From Blautia sp. (GTDB lineage: Bacteria > Bacillota > Clostridia > Lachnospirales > Lachnospiraceae), in the NCBI GenBank assembly GCA_029257775.1, contig JARIAQ010000005.1, positions 1 to 32,437 of the forward strand: DNA of 32,437 bases, in the 5' to 3' direction. Shown piece after piece: positions 1 through 7,658 of the stretch. A program made the translations under genes and the position numbers. Within the stretch, counting starts at the first letter, position 1; each line of letters opens with the position of its first letter. Below the pieces are notes generated by a model. That model did not search any database. It saw only the letters and a list, made by a program, of their open reading frames with translations, and had not been told where the DNA came from.

Positions 1-464
1 TTATAGATGATAAGCCAGGTATTTCTATATCAGAACTGCGTTCAAAGTGTAGAAAGTATAAGATGGAACATAACCTGGGAGTAATCTTTATTGACTACTT
101 GCAGCTTATGACAGGAAGTGGAAGAAGTGAATCCAGACAGCAGGAAATTTCAGAAATTTCTCGTTCGTTAAAAGCGCTTGCCAGAGAGTTAAATGTACCT
201 GTAGTAGCACTTTCTCAGTTAAGTCGTGCAGTAGAGCAACGCCCAGACCATAGACCAATGCTTTCTGACCTTCGAGAATCAGGAGCCATTGAGCAGGATG
301 CGGATGTGGTTATGTTTATTTATCGTGATGATTATTACAATAAAGACTCAGAGAATAAGAATATAGCAGAGATTATTATTGCTAAGCAAAGAAACGGCCC
401 TATTGGGACGGTAAATCTTGTATGGTTGCCAAATTATACAAAGTTTGTAAATATGAAAAAATAA
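1..464 (+). CDS. dnaB: Replicative DNA helicase DnaB, C-terminal part (5' end outside window)
   Basis: This is the last ~153 codons of the hexameric replicative helicase, which unwinds DNA ahead of the fork. The reading frame is open from base 3 (I-D-D-x-P-G-I-S-I...), so the gene starts upstream of the window. Visible RecA-fold motifs are the Walker B strand [10 protein letters not shown], the helicase segment ending [12 protein letters not shown], the stretch [18 protein letters not shown], and the terminal arginine-rich [10 protein letters not shown]. These are diagnostic of DnaB family helicases. An internal ATG at 63 lies inside the conserved core and is not a real start. A strong terminator follows, so the next gene is a separate transcription unit. 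Confidence 0.95.
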   Translation, partial: IDDKPGISISELRSKCRKYKMEHNLGVIFIDYLQLMTGSGRSESRQQEISEISRSLKALARELNVPVVALSQLSRAVEQRPDHRPMLSDLRESGAIEQDADVVMFIYRDDYYNKDSENKNIAEIIIAKQRNGPIGTVNLVWLPNYTKFVNMKK

Positions 465-479
465 GAGTATATGATAAGA

Positions 480-507
480 GGAATGTCAAAAGGGCATTCC
501 TTTTTTT
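480..507 (+). terminator. Intrinsic terminator of dnaB
   Basis: An 8-bp stem (GGAATGTC at 480-487 with GGCATTCC at 493-500, one G-T wobble) has a 5-nt AAAAG loop and is followed by seven T. It lies 16 nt after the dnaB stop codon. Confidence 0.9.
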
Positions 508-543
508 GTTATGTAAAGATTATTGAATTTAATTATGAATCTC

Positions 544-572
544 TTGACAAGGAAATATTTGTGCTATATGAT
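544..572 (+). promoter_or_regulatory. Consensus sigma-A promoter of the pilus operon
   Basis: TTGACA (544-549), a 17-nt spacer and TATGAT (567-572) match the consensus at 6/6 and 5/6. Transcription should start near 579, giving an untranslated leader of about 215 nt before the first pilus gene. Of the 465-793 interval, this promoter, the flanking terminators and the leader are all I can identify. I saw no inverted repeats flanking it that would suggest an invertible switch. Confidence 0.8.
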
Positions 573-712
573 GAATTATATTAGAAATATTAGATAAAAT
601 TAATATATTCTTTCATTATTAAAGACTGTTGAGCACGACTTGCATAAAACGTATAAGAAAATAAAAAGTAATATTGTGTTTATTAATGTTATGTACGTGA
701 CGAGTAGTTAGG

Positions 713-741
713 AGATAGGCGAAGTGACGTCTATCTTTTTT
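713..741 (+). terminator. Intrinsic terminator in the pilus-operon leader (putative attenuator)
   Basis: A 9-bp stem (AGATAGGCG at 713-721 with CGTCTATCT at 728-736, one G-T wobble) has a 6-nt loop AAGTGA and runs into six T (736-741). It sits between the 544-572 promoter and the first pilus gene at 794, inside the predicted leader. A terminator in that position should prevent expression unless it is read through, so it is probably a regulatory attenuator. I do not recognise a known riboswitch or antiterminator protein site in 579-712. Confidence 0.75.
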
Positions 742-793
742 CTTTATGGAAATTTTAAATTATATAGAATAAGTAGTAGAAAGGGTAAATTAG

Positions 794-3700
794 ATGGAAA
801 AAAAAAGATGCAATAAGTGTAATTTTCGTTTTTTACTTTCGTTTTCATTGATTTTATCGATTTTAATTTCTTCTATACCATTTATGCCAGTTTATTCGTA
901 TGCTGAAACCAATTATTTTGAAGGGTTAGAGGATATAGAAGTGGAAGAAAATACAGAAATTGATTTATTAGAAAAAGTTTCTGCTCATCTTTCCAATGGT
1001 GAAGAATTGCAAATTAGGATTTCGAATATTGTTTGTGAAACAGATAATAATTATCAATATGATGGGACAAATCGTTTGAATGTTGGTAAGGCAGGATCTA
1101 GTTATAGAGTAGAATATACCGCTACCTTATTAGAAAATGGTGCAGAAAGGTATACGGCATATCGTACAATCACGAGTATTGCTGCGAAGGGAAGTGAAAC
1201 AGTAGAAATTGAAAATCAAGTTGCAGAAGAAAGTTTGGATGAAGTTAAATTTGATGAAAAGAGACCTTTTACGCTTTCAAATTTAGAAAATACAAACTAT
1301 AAGATGGAAATGGATAATGCTCAAATAAGTACAGAACATTTTGAGTTAGAATGTATTCAAGCACAAGAGAATGAAAGTATCAAAGATCCATTAAATTTTG
1401 GAGGGATTCAAACAATCAGAGGTGGAAAATTGAAAAATAATGTTCCGCCTGTTATAGAAAATACAAAAGGGCAAAAGCATTCTTATATAAAAGCTCATGT
1501 AGAAAACGTGCAAGTATATTATGTCGGTAAACTGTTAATTGAAGATCAAGGAGAACAGAAGGAATATATTTATTACACAACTGATACACAGATTACGAAT
1601 AAGACAGTTTATGCAGTATTAAAACTAAATGAAAAGATTACATTATCTTATTCTCATAATGTAGATTACACTATTAGCTATCAATTTAAAAATAAAACTG
1701 GACAAGTTACAGAGAAAGGACCTAATGATTGGTCTTATGATGAAGTATTTGGTGAATATCGTGCGATAACAGGTCTAAAAAACCAAAATATTTCTAATAA
1801 AATTAGTATTCCAAGGGGATATAAAGCTACAATTACAGCCGTTGATCAGGATAATCGTGAGCTATACAAAAAATCAATTGGCGAGATGATGAAATATGAA
1901 CATCCCTTAATAGAAAATTCATCGATAAATATCAATAAAATAAAATTGGTAAGTGGCAGTCCGGATTCTGTTGTTTTAACAGATAAATTTTCAATTAAAG
2001 GTGCAACAAGTGATATTACAATTACAGTTCAATATGAGGAAATAGAGAATGTAACATTTAATGCAAAATTGTGGACAGATACGGTTTATGCAAAAGATCG
2101 AATATCTGTAAATGGATCCGAAAAGCCCAATAATCAGAATTCTATATTAACCTCATCTAACCATACTTTTAGTTGGGAATTTGATGGAATTACTTCATCA
2201 AGTGGAGGATACTGGAATACTTGGGAAATGGATCAGCTTGAAATTAATGGTGAGACTATTATTGTTCCCATGACAACACTTGCTGACAAAACACCAAAAA
2301 CTATTGTGACAACTTTGTCTACGGGTACGGAGGTCAAATTAACAGTAATCTCAAAAGGCGGTGAAAATGGAAATGGAACCAATAGTGGGAGACGCCATTA
2401 TGAGCTTCAAATAAGTAATTGCTATGAAGATGTAACCATTTCGGGTGGAAATATGGTTTCTCATCACCATCAAGAATATGCCATTAACATTTTGCACGGA
2501 GTTAGAGATGGTGGATTTTATGCATATGATAATATTTCTAAGAAAAAGATTTGGAGTCATTTAAAACAAGATACACTAATTGGGAAAAAAGGTCAGGCGG
2601 ATAATAGCTGGGAAGATCCGATGCGATTTAAACGACAATATGGTTTTTATACGCCGGATATTTCTTTCACCACAAAAAATGGAGAAGAATTGCAAAAAAA
2701 TGGAGAAGTTAAGTGGAAAACAGGAAATAACAATCCTTACATAGAGTATTTAATTCGAACAGACTCATCTGAAGATATTTATGTGCAAGGAAATTATAGA
2801 GTGGTCTCTTTTGAAGATTGGAAAGTTAGTTCAGACGGATATTATTATTTTAGGGGGACCAAGAAAGTAGAAGAATTTGCAAATAAAAGTCAAGCCAATG
2901 GTGTTATTTTGATTAATATTGTTTCGAAGCCAATTAAATTGGCATTAGATTATAAAAATGGAAATGATTCAACAGGGAAAAAAGCTCCTGTAGAAGAAAA
3001 TATTGCGAATCTTCCAGAAATGCAGAGAGGAGGAATGGCGGGGTATAATGTAGATACGAACCCAACGGTGTTGGTTTCTAATAGAGTTCCTGTGGATAAA
3101 ACAAATGAATTTGTTTTTGACCATTGGGAAGTTTTAGAAGCAACACAAGATGCAGAACATCCATTAGGTTATGTGACTGATCTGCCAAAGTTAGATGAAC
3201 AAGGAAATTCATTTGTTGTAAGACGAGGGGATAAATATGAATTAACAACTGATTTTTTGCAAGGATTGGATCGATGTTTTTATTTTGAGGGAAAACCAAA
3301 AGATGAGAATGGTCGCGCAGTACTTACTATTCGTGCTGTATGGAAAAAACATTATGGAATAGCAAGTATCCCTTATTCGGTTCGCTATGTTTTGGCAGAT
3401 GTAAAAAATGGTCAGATTGACAAAGCGTCTGAGCAGATTATTGAAGAACATTTCCATACGGTTAATGAAGGTGCAATGTTGATTACAGATTTGTATCAAG
3501 ATGGAAATAAAACACTTTCTGAACATATTCAACGTGTCCTTGAGGGAGCAAATCAAAGTGGAAAGGATTATACACAACAAGGAAAGGATAAATGGGTTGT
3601 ATATGAGCCAAACACAACTAAAGTGATCGAATCTGTAAATTTAGATAATAATATTGCGATTATTTATCTGATAAAGGGAAATATTCACATTAATGTGGAA

Positions 3701-4531
3701 AAAATATGGAATAGTCAAGACCTTCGAGAACCGCAAGTAAAGGTGCAACTACAAAGGCGAAGAAATGTGGATAGTCCATGGGAGCAAGTGGAAATAGCGA
3801 CACTTTCAGATAAAAACAACTGGAAATATACATTTGATGGAGCAAGGTTTTTCGATATTCTAACAATGAAACAATATGAATATCGTGTTTCGGAATTGGA
3901 TGAAAATAATCAGATTATTGAAAATGGACAACAAATTGTATTAAATGATAATAGCTATCAAGTGGAATATGCGCAGGATGTAGAAAATAATACATGGGTT
4001 ATTAAAAATAATCGATTGCTGGATTTAACCATTAATAAAGTTGTTGAAGGAGGATACGGAAACCAGAAAGAGAAATTTACATTTGTAATTAATCTTAAGG
4101 ATAGTACGGGAAAGCCAGTTGAAGGAAACATCCATTATATTGGGGGTGTGAAAGAAGGGTATGAAAGCGAATCTACGAAACTAGAAGATGGAAATATTCT
4201 TTTTAAAGGAGGGATAGGAGAAATTAAACTTTCCCATGGTCAGCAAATAAGACTACAAAATTTACCATTTAATTCTGAAATTGTAATTACAGAACAAAAT
4301 ACTGAAGGATATATAACACAATATATTGTAAATGGAGAGAAAAAAGCATTGGCACAATTAAATTTGATTCAAAATAGTGTTGTTGATGTAAAGAATGCAA
4401 AAAGTGATATTCCATCTACTGGGTTAACAGTAACACGTACAGAAAGTGTCTTATTCATTACTTTTGGGATTTTTGTACTTATGATTTTAGGTTATTTTAA
4501 ATTATCTAAAAGAAGAGAAAGGGAAAAATGA
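794..4531 (+). CDS. Large LPXTG-type pilus ancillary/tip protein (Cna_B-containing adhesin)
   Basis: A 1245-residue cell-wall-anchored surface protein, probably the tip or ancillary pilin of the operon. A signal peptide covers residues 1-37 (basic start, hydrophobic core, SYA|E cleavage). The central ~700 residues are Asn- and Ser-rich beta-type sequence that I do not recognise. Residues ~715-850 resemble InlB/Listeria-Bacteroides repeat sequence (LDYKNG..., FDHWEV). A CnaB-like domain follows at ~965-1070 (HINVEKIWNS...YEYRVSELDE), then a pilin-isopeptide-like domain at ~1077-1190 (LTINKVVEGG...VITEQNTEGY). The C-terminus is a sorting signal: IPSTG at 1206-1210, a hydrophobic segment and the basic tail SKRREREK. 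It overlaps the next gene by 4 nt (ATGA). Position and architecture match Cpa of the streptococcal FCT operon, but I cannot see a convincing thioester domain, so equivalence is inferred from gene order. Confidence 0.85.
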   Translation: MEKKRCNKCNFRFLLSFSLILSILISSIPFMPVYSYAETNYFEGLEDIEVEENTEIDLLEKVSAHLSNGEELQIRISNIVCETDNNYQYDGTNRLNVGKAGSSYRVEYTATLLENGAERYTAYRTITSIAAKGSETVEIENQVAEESLDEVKFDEKRPFTLSNLENTNYKMEMDNAQISTEHFELECIQAQENESIKDPLNFGGIQTIRGGKLKNNVPPVIENTKGQKHSYIKAHVENVQVYYVGKLLIEDQGEQKEYIYYTTDTQITNKTVYAVLKLNEKITLSYSHNVDYTISYQFKNKTGQVTEKGPNDWSYDEVFGEYRAITGLKNQNISNKISIPRGYKATITAVDQDNRELYKKSIGEMMKYEHPLIENSSININKIKLVSGSPDSVVLTDKFSIKGATSDITITVQYEEIENVTFNAKLWTDTVYAKDRISVNGSEKPNNQNSILTSSNHTFSWEFDGITSSSGGYWNTWEMDQLEINGETIIVPMTTLADKTPKTIVTTLSTGTEVKLTVISKGGENGNGTNSGRRHYELQISNCYEDVTISGGNMVSHHHQEYAINILHGVRDGGFYAYDNISKKKIWSHLKQDTLIGKKGQADNSWEDPMRFKRQYGFYTPDISFTTKNGEELQKNGEVKWKTGNNNPYIEYLIRTDSSEDIYVQGNYRVVSFEDWKVSSDGYYYFRGTKKVEEFANKSQANGVILINIVSKPIKLALDYKNGNDSTGKKAPVEENIANLPEMQRGGMAGYNVDTNPTVLVSNRVPVDKTNEFVFDHWEVLEATQDAEHPLGYVTDLPKLDEQGNSFVVRRGDKYELTTDFLQGLDRCFYFEGKPKDENGRAVLTIRAVWKKHYGIASIPYSVRYVLADVKNGQIDKASEQIIEEHFHTVNEGAMLITDLYQDGNKTLSEHIQRVLEGANQSGKDYTQQGKDKWVVYEPNTTKVIESVNLDNNIAIIYLIKGNIHINVEKIWNSQDLREPQVKVQLQRRRNVDSPWEQVEIATLSDKNNWKYTFDGARFFDILTMKQYEYRVSELDENNQIIENGQQIVLNDNSYQVEYAQDVENNTWVIKNNRLLDLTINKVVEGGYGNQKEKFTFVINLKDSTGKPVEGNIHYIGGVKEGYESESTKLEDGNILFKGGIGEIKLSHGQQIRLQNLPFNSEIVITEQNTEGYITQYIVNGEKKALAQLNLIQNSVVDVKNAKSDIPSTGLTVTRTESVLFITFGIFVLMILGYFKLSKRREREK

Positions 4532-5043
4532 AAGAACAAAGCAAAAAACAATTATCCATAAAAGAAGATCTTCTCTTTTTACTTGTGAAGATTGGTGTTG
4601 TAATTATTTTGTTATTTGTATTGTTGTTATTTGTATTTGGTATTTATCGCTGTGAGGATAATTCTATGCTTCCTGCTTTAAAAAATGGAGATTTAGCATT
4701 TTTTTATCGTTTACAGAAGCAATATCAAATATCGGATGTTATTATTGTAAAAAAAGAAGAGCATCAACAGATTAGACGCATTGTGGCCCAAGCAGGAGAT
4801 GAAGTTGATATTACTAAAGACGGATTAAAGGTAAATGGATATTTACAACAAGAAAATGAAATTTATACAGAAACATTGCCCTATGTGGAAGGAATTTCGT
4901 TTCCTATTAAGTTAAAAAAGGACGAGTATTTTGTCCTAGGAGATAACCGTTTAAATGCAATGGATAGCCGCGTTTATGGGGTTATAAAAAAAGATGAAAT
5001 AAAAGGTGTATTAATAACACTTCTCCGTAGGAGAGGATTTTAA
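4528..5043 (+). CDS. SipA-like signal peptidase I homologue, probable pilin assembly chaperone
   Basis: A 171-residue S26-family protein with one N-terminal membrane segment (residues ~13-38). Box B is present as DNSMLPAL, so the nucleophile Ser46 is retained. Box D reads QIRRIVAQAGDEVDI where active enzymes have K-R-I/V-I/G-x-P-G-D, so the general-base Lys is replaced by Arg83. Box E, YFVLGDNRLNAMDSRVYG, is intact. In Streptococcus pyogenes FCT pilus operons the gene between tip protein and major pilin encodes SipA/LepA, a signal-peptidase fold lacking catalytic residues that is needed for pilus polymerisation. The gene here has the same place and partial catalytic loss. It overlaps the tip gene by 4 nt and precedes the major pilin by 19 nt. 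Residual peptidase activity cannot be excluded from sequence. Confidence 0.8.
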   Translation: MKEQSKKQLSIKEDLLFLLVKIGVVIILLFVLLLFVFGIYRCEDNSMLPALKNGDLAFFYRLQKQYQISDVIIVKKEEHQQIRRIVAQAGDEVDITKDGLKVNGYLQQENEIYTETLPYVEGISFPIKLKKDEYFVLGDNRLNAMDSRVYGVIKKDEIKGVLITLLRRRGF

Positions 5044-5062
5044 AAAAATAAAGGAGAAAAAA

Positions 5063-6139
5063 ATGAATAAAAAGAGAATAAGCGCATTATTATTAACGGG
5101 AATTATGACATTTAGTATGGGAAGAACTGTTTTTGCAGCAGGAGAGACAACTCCGCCAGTGGTTAATAATGGGAATAATGTTTCTATTACAAAAAATTTT
5201 GAGATGTCGGAAGGCCTAAGTATACCAACGGTAGTGTTTAATTTTAGTGTAACATCTATTACCAACGATGCGCCAAAAGCCAGTATTCAAAATATAGAAT
5301 ACAATGGTATGGATCAGGAAGCAGCGGTTGATGGAAAAATTGTTATATCGAAGGACTCTGCTATAACATTTGAGGGAGCATTTCCACATGCAGGAGTGTA
5401 TGAGTATAATGTGAAAGAAGAAAAAGGAAATATAGAAGGTGTTACATATTCTACAGAAACTTACAGATTGCGTGTGTATGTTAAAAATGGCGAAAAAAAT
5501 CTTATCATTGATAGTATGACCGCTGAAAAAGGAACTGAAACAGGTGAAAATTTAAATAAAGTTGGAAAGATGGAATTTACAAATGTTTATAGAAAAGATG
5601 CCAGACTTGAAATCTCAAAGAAGACAGAAGGTGCTTTTGCAGATAAAACGAAAAAATTTGACTTTAATATTAAACTTTATGCATCAAAAACAGAAACAAA
5701 TCAGAGTCGGAAATATGAAGGAAAAATAGGTAATCAAACAATAACTTTTTCAAGTGGAGATCAGGGACAGACATTTCAATTAGCTGATGGAGAAAGTTTA
5801 GTATTTGAAAATTTACCAGTAGGGACAAAATATGTAGTGGAAGAAATCGGGGCAACAGATGGTTATACACCTACTGTAAATGTAATTGAAAATGATATAA
5901 CAACAGTTCCTAATAAAACAGTTAGTGAAGAAGATGGTATTACATCTGCAAAAGATAATACTACAAAGAACTTAGTTGGAGAGAAGACAAACCAAGTGAC
6001 TTTTACAAATACCTATAAAAATATTCCAATTACAGGAGTAATCATGAATAATCTTCCATTTATCGCAATTATTGGAATTGCTCTTGGGGTATTAATTGTG
6101 TTGGCAGTTATAAAAAAACAAAGAGTAGTGAGAAGATAA
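5063..6139 (+). CDS. Major pilin subunit, FctA/Spy0128-type two-domain isopeptide pilin
   Basis: A 358-residue secreted, sortase-anchored pilin. The signal peptide is residues 1-25 (VFA|A). Two tandem FctA-type Ig-like domains are seen. Domain 1 begins with Lys44 (ITKNFEM) and ends with Asn174 (FTNVY). Domain 2 begins around Lys186 (ISKKTEG) and ends with Asn316 (FTNTY). Both pairs are 130 residues apart, as expected for intramolecular Lys-Asn isopeptide bonds. Acidic candidates for bond catalysis are in EYNVKEE and YVVEEIG. The sorting signal is IPITG at 321-325, a hydrophobic stretch and a basic tail (KKQRVVRR). It should be the repeating shaft subunit polymerised by the adjacent class B sortase. 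The RBS AAAGGAGAAAAAA gives a clear start. Confidence 0.9.
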   Translation: MNKKRISALLLTGIMTFSMGRTVFAAGETTPPVVNNGNNVSITKNFEMSEGLSIPTVVFNFSVTSITNDAPKASIQNIEYNGMDQEAAVDGKIVISKDSAITFEGAFPHAGVYEYNVKEEKGNIEGVTYSTETYRLRVYVKNGEKNLIIDSMTAEKGTETGENLNKVGKMEFTNVYRKDARLEISKKTEGAFADKTKKFDFNIKLYASKTETNQSRKYEGKIGNQTITFSSGDQGQTFQLADGESLVFENLPVGTKYVVEEIGATDGYTPTVNVIENDITTVPNKTVSEEDGITSAKDNTTKNLVGEKTNQVTFTNTYKNIPITGVIMNNLPFIAIIGIALGVLIVLAVIKKQRVVRR

Positions 6140-6143
6140 ATTC

Positions 6144-6860
6144 ATGTTAAGAAAAGTAATTCAGATAGCAGATCGTTTTGTCAATACTATTATTGTTGGA
6201 TTTTGTATTTTACTGATTCTTTATGGAGGATATGGATTGTGGGATTCTGCGCAAATTGGTAAGCAAGCAGAATCCCAAGTATATCAGACATATAAGCCAG
6301 ATGATAAATTGTCTTTTGAAAAATTAAGGAAAATAAATTCAGAAGTGTTTGGCTGGTTAACAGTTGAGAATACTCATATTGATTATCCTTTGGTACAGGG
6401 AAAGGATAATTCAAAATATGTAAATACAGATGTGAAAGGAAAATTTTCTTTATCGGGAAGTCTTTTTTTAGATTATCAGAATCACAAAGGGTTTTCAGAT
6501 ATGAATAATATTATTTATGGACATCATATGGATAAAGATGCCATGTTTGGTGAGTTGGAATATTTTCAGAATCAAAAATATTTTGAAGAACATAAATATG
6601 GAACATTATATTATGAAGGAAAATGGCATTCTATTGAAATTTTTTCTTTTCTACATGTGGATGCATACGATGAAGTGATTTATAATGTGAGTATGAAAGA
6701 TGAAAGTGAGCGACTTGTATATTTGGATTATATTAAAACTTACGCACAACATTTTCGTGAGTTGAATTTCCAACCGGAAGATAGGTATGTAGTACTTTCT
6801 ACCTGTACATCTACTTCTACAAATGGAAGACATGTTTTAGTTGGGCGTATTTTACAGTAA
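6144..6860 (+). CDS. Class B sortase (pilin polymerase)
   Basis: A 238-residue membrane-anchored cysteine transpeptidase. One N-terminal membrane segment (residues ~12-32) precedes the sortase barrel. Catalytic residues are His127 (IYGHHMDKDAMF), Cys221 (VLSTCTSTSTNGRH) and Arg229. The TLSTC-like Cys context and GHHMDKD loop are typical of class B. FctA-type pili of Streptococcus pyogenes are also polymerised by a class B-like enzyme (SrtC1/Spy0129). The gene starts 4 nt after the major pilin stop, so coupling is likely. It is expected to cleave the IPxTG motifs of the two pilins in this operon and link pilin Thr to an acceptor Lys. The housekeeping class A sortase that would attach the fibre to the wall is not in this window. 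Confidence 0.93.
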   Translation: MLRKVIQIADRFVNTIIVGFCILLILYGGYGLWDSAQIGKQAESQVYQTYKPDDKLSFEKLRKINSEVFGWLTVENTHIDYPLVQGKDNSKYVNTDVKGKFSLSGSLFLDYQNHKGFSDMNNIIYGHHMDKDAMFGELEYFQNQKYFEEHKYGTLYYEGKWHSIEIFSFLHVDAYDEVIYNVSMKDESERLVYLDYIKTYAQHFRELNFQPEDRYVVLSTCTSTSTNGRHVLVGRILQ

Positions 6861-6877
6861 TTGGAAGCAATGGGGAC

Positions 6878-6884
6878 AGAGGAG
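6878..6884 (+). promoter_or_regulatory. RBS that sets the start of the basal pilin gene
   Basis: AGAGGAG, 10 nt upstream of the ATG at 6895. It identifies that ATG as the start rather than the in-frame TTG at 6841, which lies inside the sortase gene. The nearer ATG at 6890 is out of frame and meets TGA after two codons. Confidence 0.75.
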
Positions 6885-6894
6885 AAAAAATGAT

Positions 6895-7512
6895 ATGAAA
6901 CAAAAAAATATCAAAAGAAAAGTTATTCTGACAATACTGCTTCTTAATCTGATTATAGTTTCAGGGGATATAGTGCGTGCTTCTAAAAATGAAGTTAAAG
7001 TGTTTTTACCAGTTCAACAAATTTTTGAATTGAAAAGTAAGAGAGAAGACAATTTAAATTTAATAGGCACATATGAATTGAATGGACTTAATAATGTGAC
7101 GCCAATGCCAGAGGGAAGTAATGAAAATGATGGATATACGTTTACTATGGATGGGGAAAATGATGAAAATGAAATTCCTATTCTCTTCGATCGTGGAGGT
7201 ATATATCAATATAGGCTTTGGCAAACGACAAAAGATAGAGAAAATTATATCTATGATAGATCAAGTTACATAATTACAGTATATATAAAAAATGGAGCAG
7301 ATGATCAATTAAGTTCGGAAGTGATTGTGGAAAATGGAAGTGGAAAGAAATGTCAAGAAATTAGTTTTAAAAATAGTTATAAAGAGAATTCCAAAACCCA
7401 GACTAAAGATCCAGTGCAAACAGACGGTCATCGCCATATGGAAATATGGTTGATGTTTTGGGCCAGTGCCGTTTTACTAGTTATTTTGGTTGGTAAAAAG
7501 ATTTATAAATAG
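6895..7512 (+). CDS. FctB-like minor/basal pilin
   Basis: A 205-residue protein from the ATG at 6895. The signal peptide is residues ~1-30 (basic start, hydrophobic core, ending IVRAS). A single FctA-type pilin domain follows, with hallmarks PMPEGS, FDRGGIYQYRL, YIITVYIKNG and the closing ISFKNSY. Position and size match FctB, the basal pilin of the streptococcal FCT pilus. The usual Lys at the start of the domain appears to be Gln (PVQQIFE), so an isopeptide bond may be absent. The C-terminus has a hydrophobic helix and a short basic tail (GKKIYK) but no clear LPxTG. The nearest candidate before the helix is DPVQTDG. It may be anchored by a variant signal or remain membrane bound. It is the last gene before the terminator. 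Confidence 0.8.
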   Translation: MKQKNIKRKVILTILLLNLIIVSGDIVRASKNEVKVFLPVQQIFELKSKREDNLNLIGTYELNGLNNVTPMPEGSNENDGYTFTMDGENDENEIPILFDRGGIYQYRLWQTTKDRENYIYDRSSYIITVYIKNGADDQLSSEVIVENGSGKKCQEISFKNSYKENSKTQTKDPVQTDGHRHMEIWLMFWASAVLLVILVGKKIYK

Positions 7513-7521
7513 AGATAGAGA

Positions 7522-7548
7522 GGCAGAACTTATACGGTTCTGCCTTTT
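7522..7548 (+). terminator. Intrinsic terminator of the pilus operon
   Basis: A perfect 8-bp stem (GGCAGAAC at 7522-7529 with GTTCTGCC at 7537-7544) with a 7-nt loop and TTTT. It lies 9 nt after the basal pilin stop codon. Its 5' arm and loop share 16 nt with the terminator at 12538-12571 read on the opposite strand. Confidence 0.85.
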
Positions 7549-7608
7549 ATCTATATAAGAAAGCTTGATTTTTTTACAAAAATATGGCATGGAAAGTAAA
7601 AAAAAATG

Positions 7609-7637
7609 TGGAAAAATGAATTAAAAAAAAGTATAAT
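7609..7637 (+). promoter_or_regulatory. Possible promoter of the lemA operon
   Basis: A perfect -10 (TATAAT, 7632-7637) lies 17 nt after a poor -35 (TGGAAA, 7609-7614) in a very A-rich tract. The lemA RBS and ATG follow within 25 nt, so the 5' UTR would be very short. Confidence 0.4.
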
Positions 7638-7658
7638 AATCAAAAAGGAGGGTGTTTT

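Noticed and set aside
686-700. Five-codon ATG...TGA leader peptide in the pilus leader
   Set aside because: There is no RBS in front and no run of regulatory codons, so peptide-based attenuation is not supported.
508-793. Invertible promoter (phase variation) controlling the pilus genes
   Set aside because: I searched by eye for flanking inverted repeats around 544-572 and found none long enough for recombinase sites, and no invertase gene is nearby. The attenuator explanation fits better.
2351-3580. Minus-strand open frames of about 70-110 codons inside the pilus tip gene
   Set aside because: They are antisense to a clear signal-peptide-to-anchor gene, have no RBS or family features, and arise from AT-rich codon use.
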